A stretch of DNA of 64,000 nt, taken from positions 1 through 64,000 of the forward strand of contig JAVKFU010000019.1 in the NCBI GenBank assembly GCA_040223695.1, written 5' to 3'. Within the stretch, counting starts at the first letter, position 1. The number at the start of each line of letters is the position of its first letter. The DNA is from Deltaproteobacteria bacterium (GTDB lineage: Bacteria; Desulfobacterota_D; UBA1144; Nemesobacterales; UBA2774). Made by a program: the position numbers and the translations under genes. Under the pieces are notes generated by a model. The model was given only the letters and a program-made list of their open reading frames with translations, was not told the DNA's origin and made no database searches. Below are positions 63,558 to 64,000 of this stretch, in pieces.

Positions 63558-64000
63558 ATGATGAAAAAGTTGAGACTCGCAAACATAAAATATCTAACAA
63601 CGCTATTAATAAATGCGATTATGCTGTTTAGCGGGTGTGGCAATTATGAGAATCTGACCGGGAACCTCGATTTTTTGAGATTCGAAAGCTTCAACTGTGA
63701 TGTAGTCAGGGTTGAGGGCGGCGACAGCTTTTTGTGCCAGCTCCCCGACAGGGAGATTGAAAAGATAAGGCTTACAGGAATAGCTATTCTCCCGGATAAG
63801 GAAAAGGAGGCTAAAAAATATTCGGAGTCGATTCTCAGAAGGGGTACGCTCGTAAAAGTAGAACCGGCTGGAGAAGGAATAGATGAAGACGGGAGCATCG
63901 CGGCCTATGTATTCGTACCCGGTGGGGAAATGCTCAATTTGCTAATTATAGAGCGGGGGGATGCGAATCCGGTAAAAGAGGAATTGAGTGAGAAGTACAT
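63558..64000 (+). CDS. Lipoprotein with a degenerate staphylococcal-nuclease fold, cut by the window end
   Basis: The frame runs open to the window end from ATG 63558 (63561 also possible). It has a lipobox LFSGC near residue 27 and then a nuclease-like core: CDVVRVEGGDSFLCQL, IRLTGIAILPD and DGSIAAYVFVPGGEMLNLLIIERGDANP. The nuclease DGDT and GxDxPE motifs read GGDS and GIAILPD, so the key acidic residues are partly lost and activity is doubtful. It is the last visible gene of the metal-uptake operon; its function there is not known. Confidence 0.72.
   Translation, partial: MMKKLRLANIKYLTTLLINAIMLFSGCGNYENLTGNLDFLRFESFNCDVVRVEGGDSFLCQLPDREIEKIRLTGIAILPDKEKEAKKYSESILRRGTLVKVEPAGEGIDEDGSIAAYVFVPGGEMLNLLIIERGDANPVKEELSEKY

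Overview
The window looks like a chromosomal segment of a Gram-negative bacterium. It carries outer-membrane and periplasmic machinery (a Do-family protease, an OmpA-type protein, a BamE-like lipoprotein fold, a coiled-coil porin), a sigma-54 activator, ECF sigma factors and a membrane pyrophosphatase, and the base composition is close to balanced by eye. Gene content (prs-rplY-pth-hppA, rpsF-rpsR-rplI, DUF4331, a spore-photoproduct-lyase-like radical SAM enzyme, an archaeal-style Thi4) would fit an uncultured Desulfobacterota- or Dadabacteria-like lineage. That placement is inference; nothing in the window fixes the taxon. There is no rRNA, CRISPR array, prophage or intact insertion sequence.

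Layout. 1-10.7 kb: a YHS-domain protein, then a signalling module. It comprises a PAS-GAF-GAF sigma-54 activator, a textbook -24/-12 promoter, a translationally coupled STAS-like protein, two ECF sigma factors and a soluble anti-sigma factor joining an RskA-like head to a ChrR-type cupin. After these come exported proteins: a small protein, a fasciclin protein, an anchored MsrB, a DUF4331 protein and a TPR protein. Three of the transcription units here share a sequence of the form G(A/C)TCCAA-N14-CGTA just upstream, which I read as the promoter of one of the two ECF sigmas. 10.9-28.4 kb: a tRNA-editing deacylase, NnrS behind a perfect 20-bp palindrome, BipA, a PilZ protein, a dynamin-like GTPase, an exported DUF255 thioredoxin protein, MnmG, an SCP2 protein, an SPL-like radical SAM enzyme, a sulfotransferase, a primary-type sigma factor with a perfect promoter, tRNA-Leu(CAG) and a SPOR protein. 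28.5-34.2 kb: housekeeping genes (prs, rplY, pth, hppA, rpsF, rpsR, rplI). 34.3-49 kb: thiazole synthase, Do protease-RidA-degenerate metzincin cluster, FAD monooxygenase, VOC protein, OmpA fusion, clpS-clpA and several small envelope or zinc-ribbon proteins. 49.1-55.8 kb: a TetR regulator and acyl-CoA dehydrogenase, an integrase remnant, a tandem-repeat exported protein, a gene broken by an in-frame TGA, a cupin, Tag, GNAT and a DEAD-box helicase. 56-64 kb: a metal-uptake locus (Fur/Zur regulator with an operator on a perfect promoter, CbiMQO, a porin, ZnuA-ZnuC-ZnuB and a nuclease-fold lipoprotein cut by the window end).

How it fits together. The most interesting unit is the 0.5-10.7 kb module. 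It reads as a three-tier cascade: sensor activator, then sigma-54, then an ECF sigma held by a metal-cupin anti-sigma, then an envelope and methionine-repair regulon. It resembles the mycobacterial SigK-RskA-fasciclin arrangement but is wired to sigma-54. The second coherent system is the 56-64 kb locus, where a Fur-family regulator sits in front of both an ECF-type (CbiMQO) and an ABC-type (ZnuABC) metal importer plus an outer-membrane channel.
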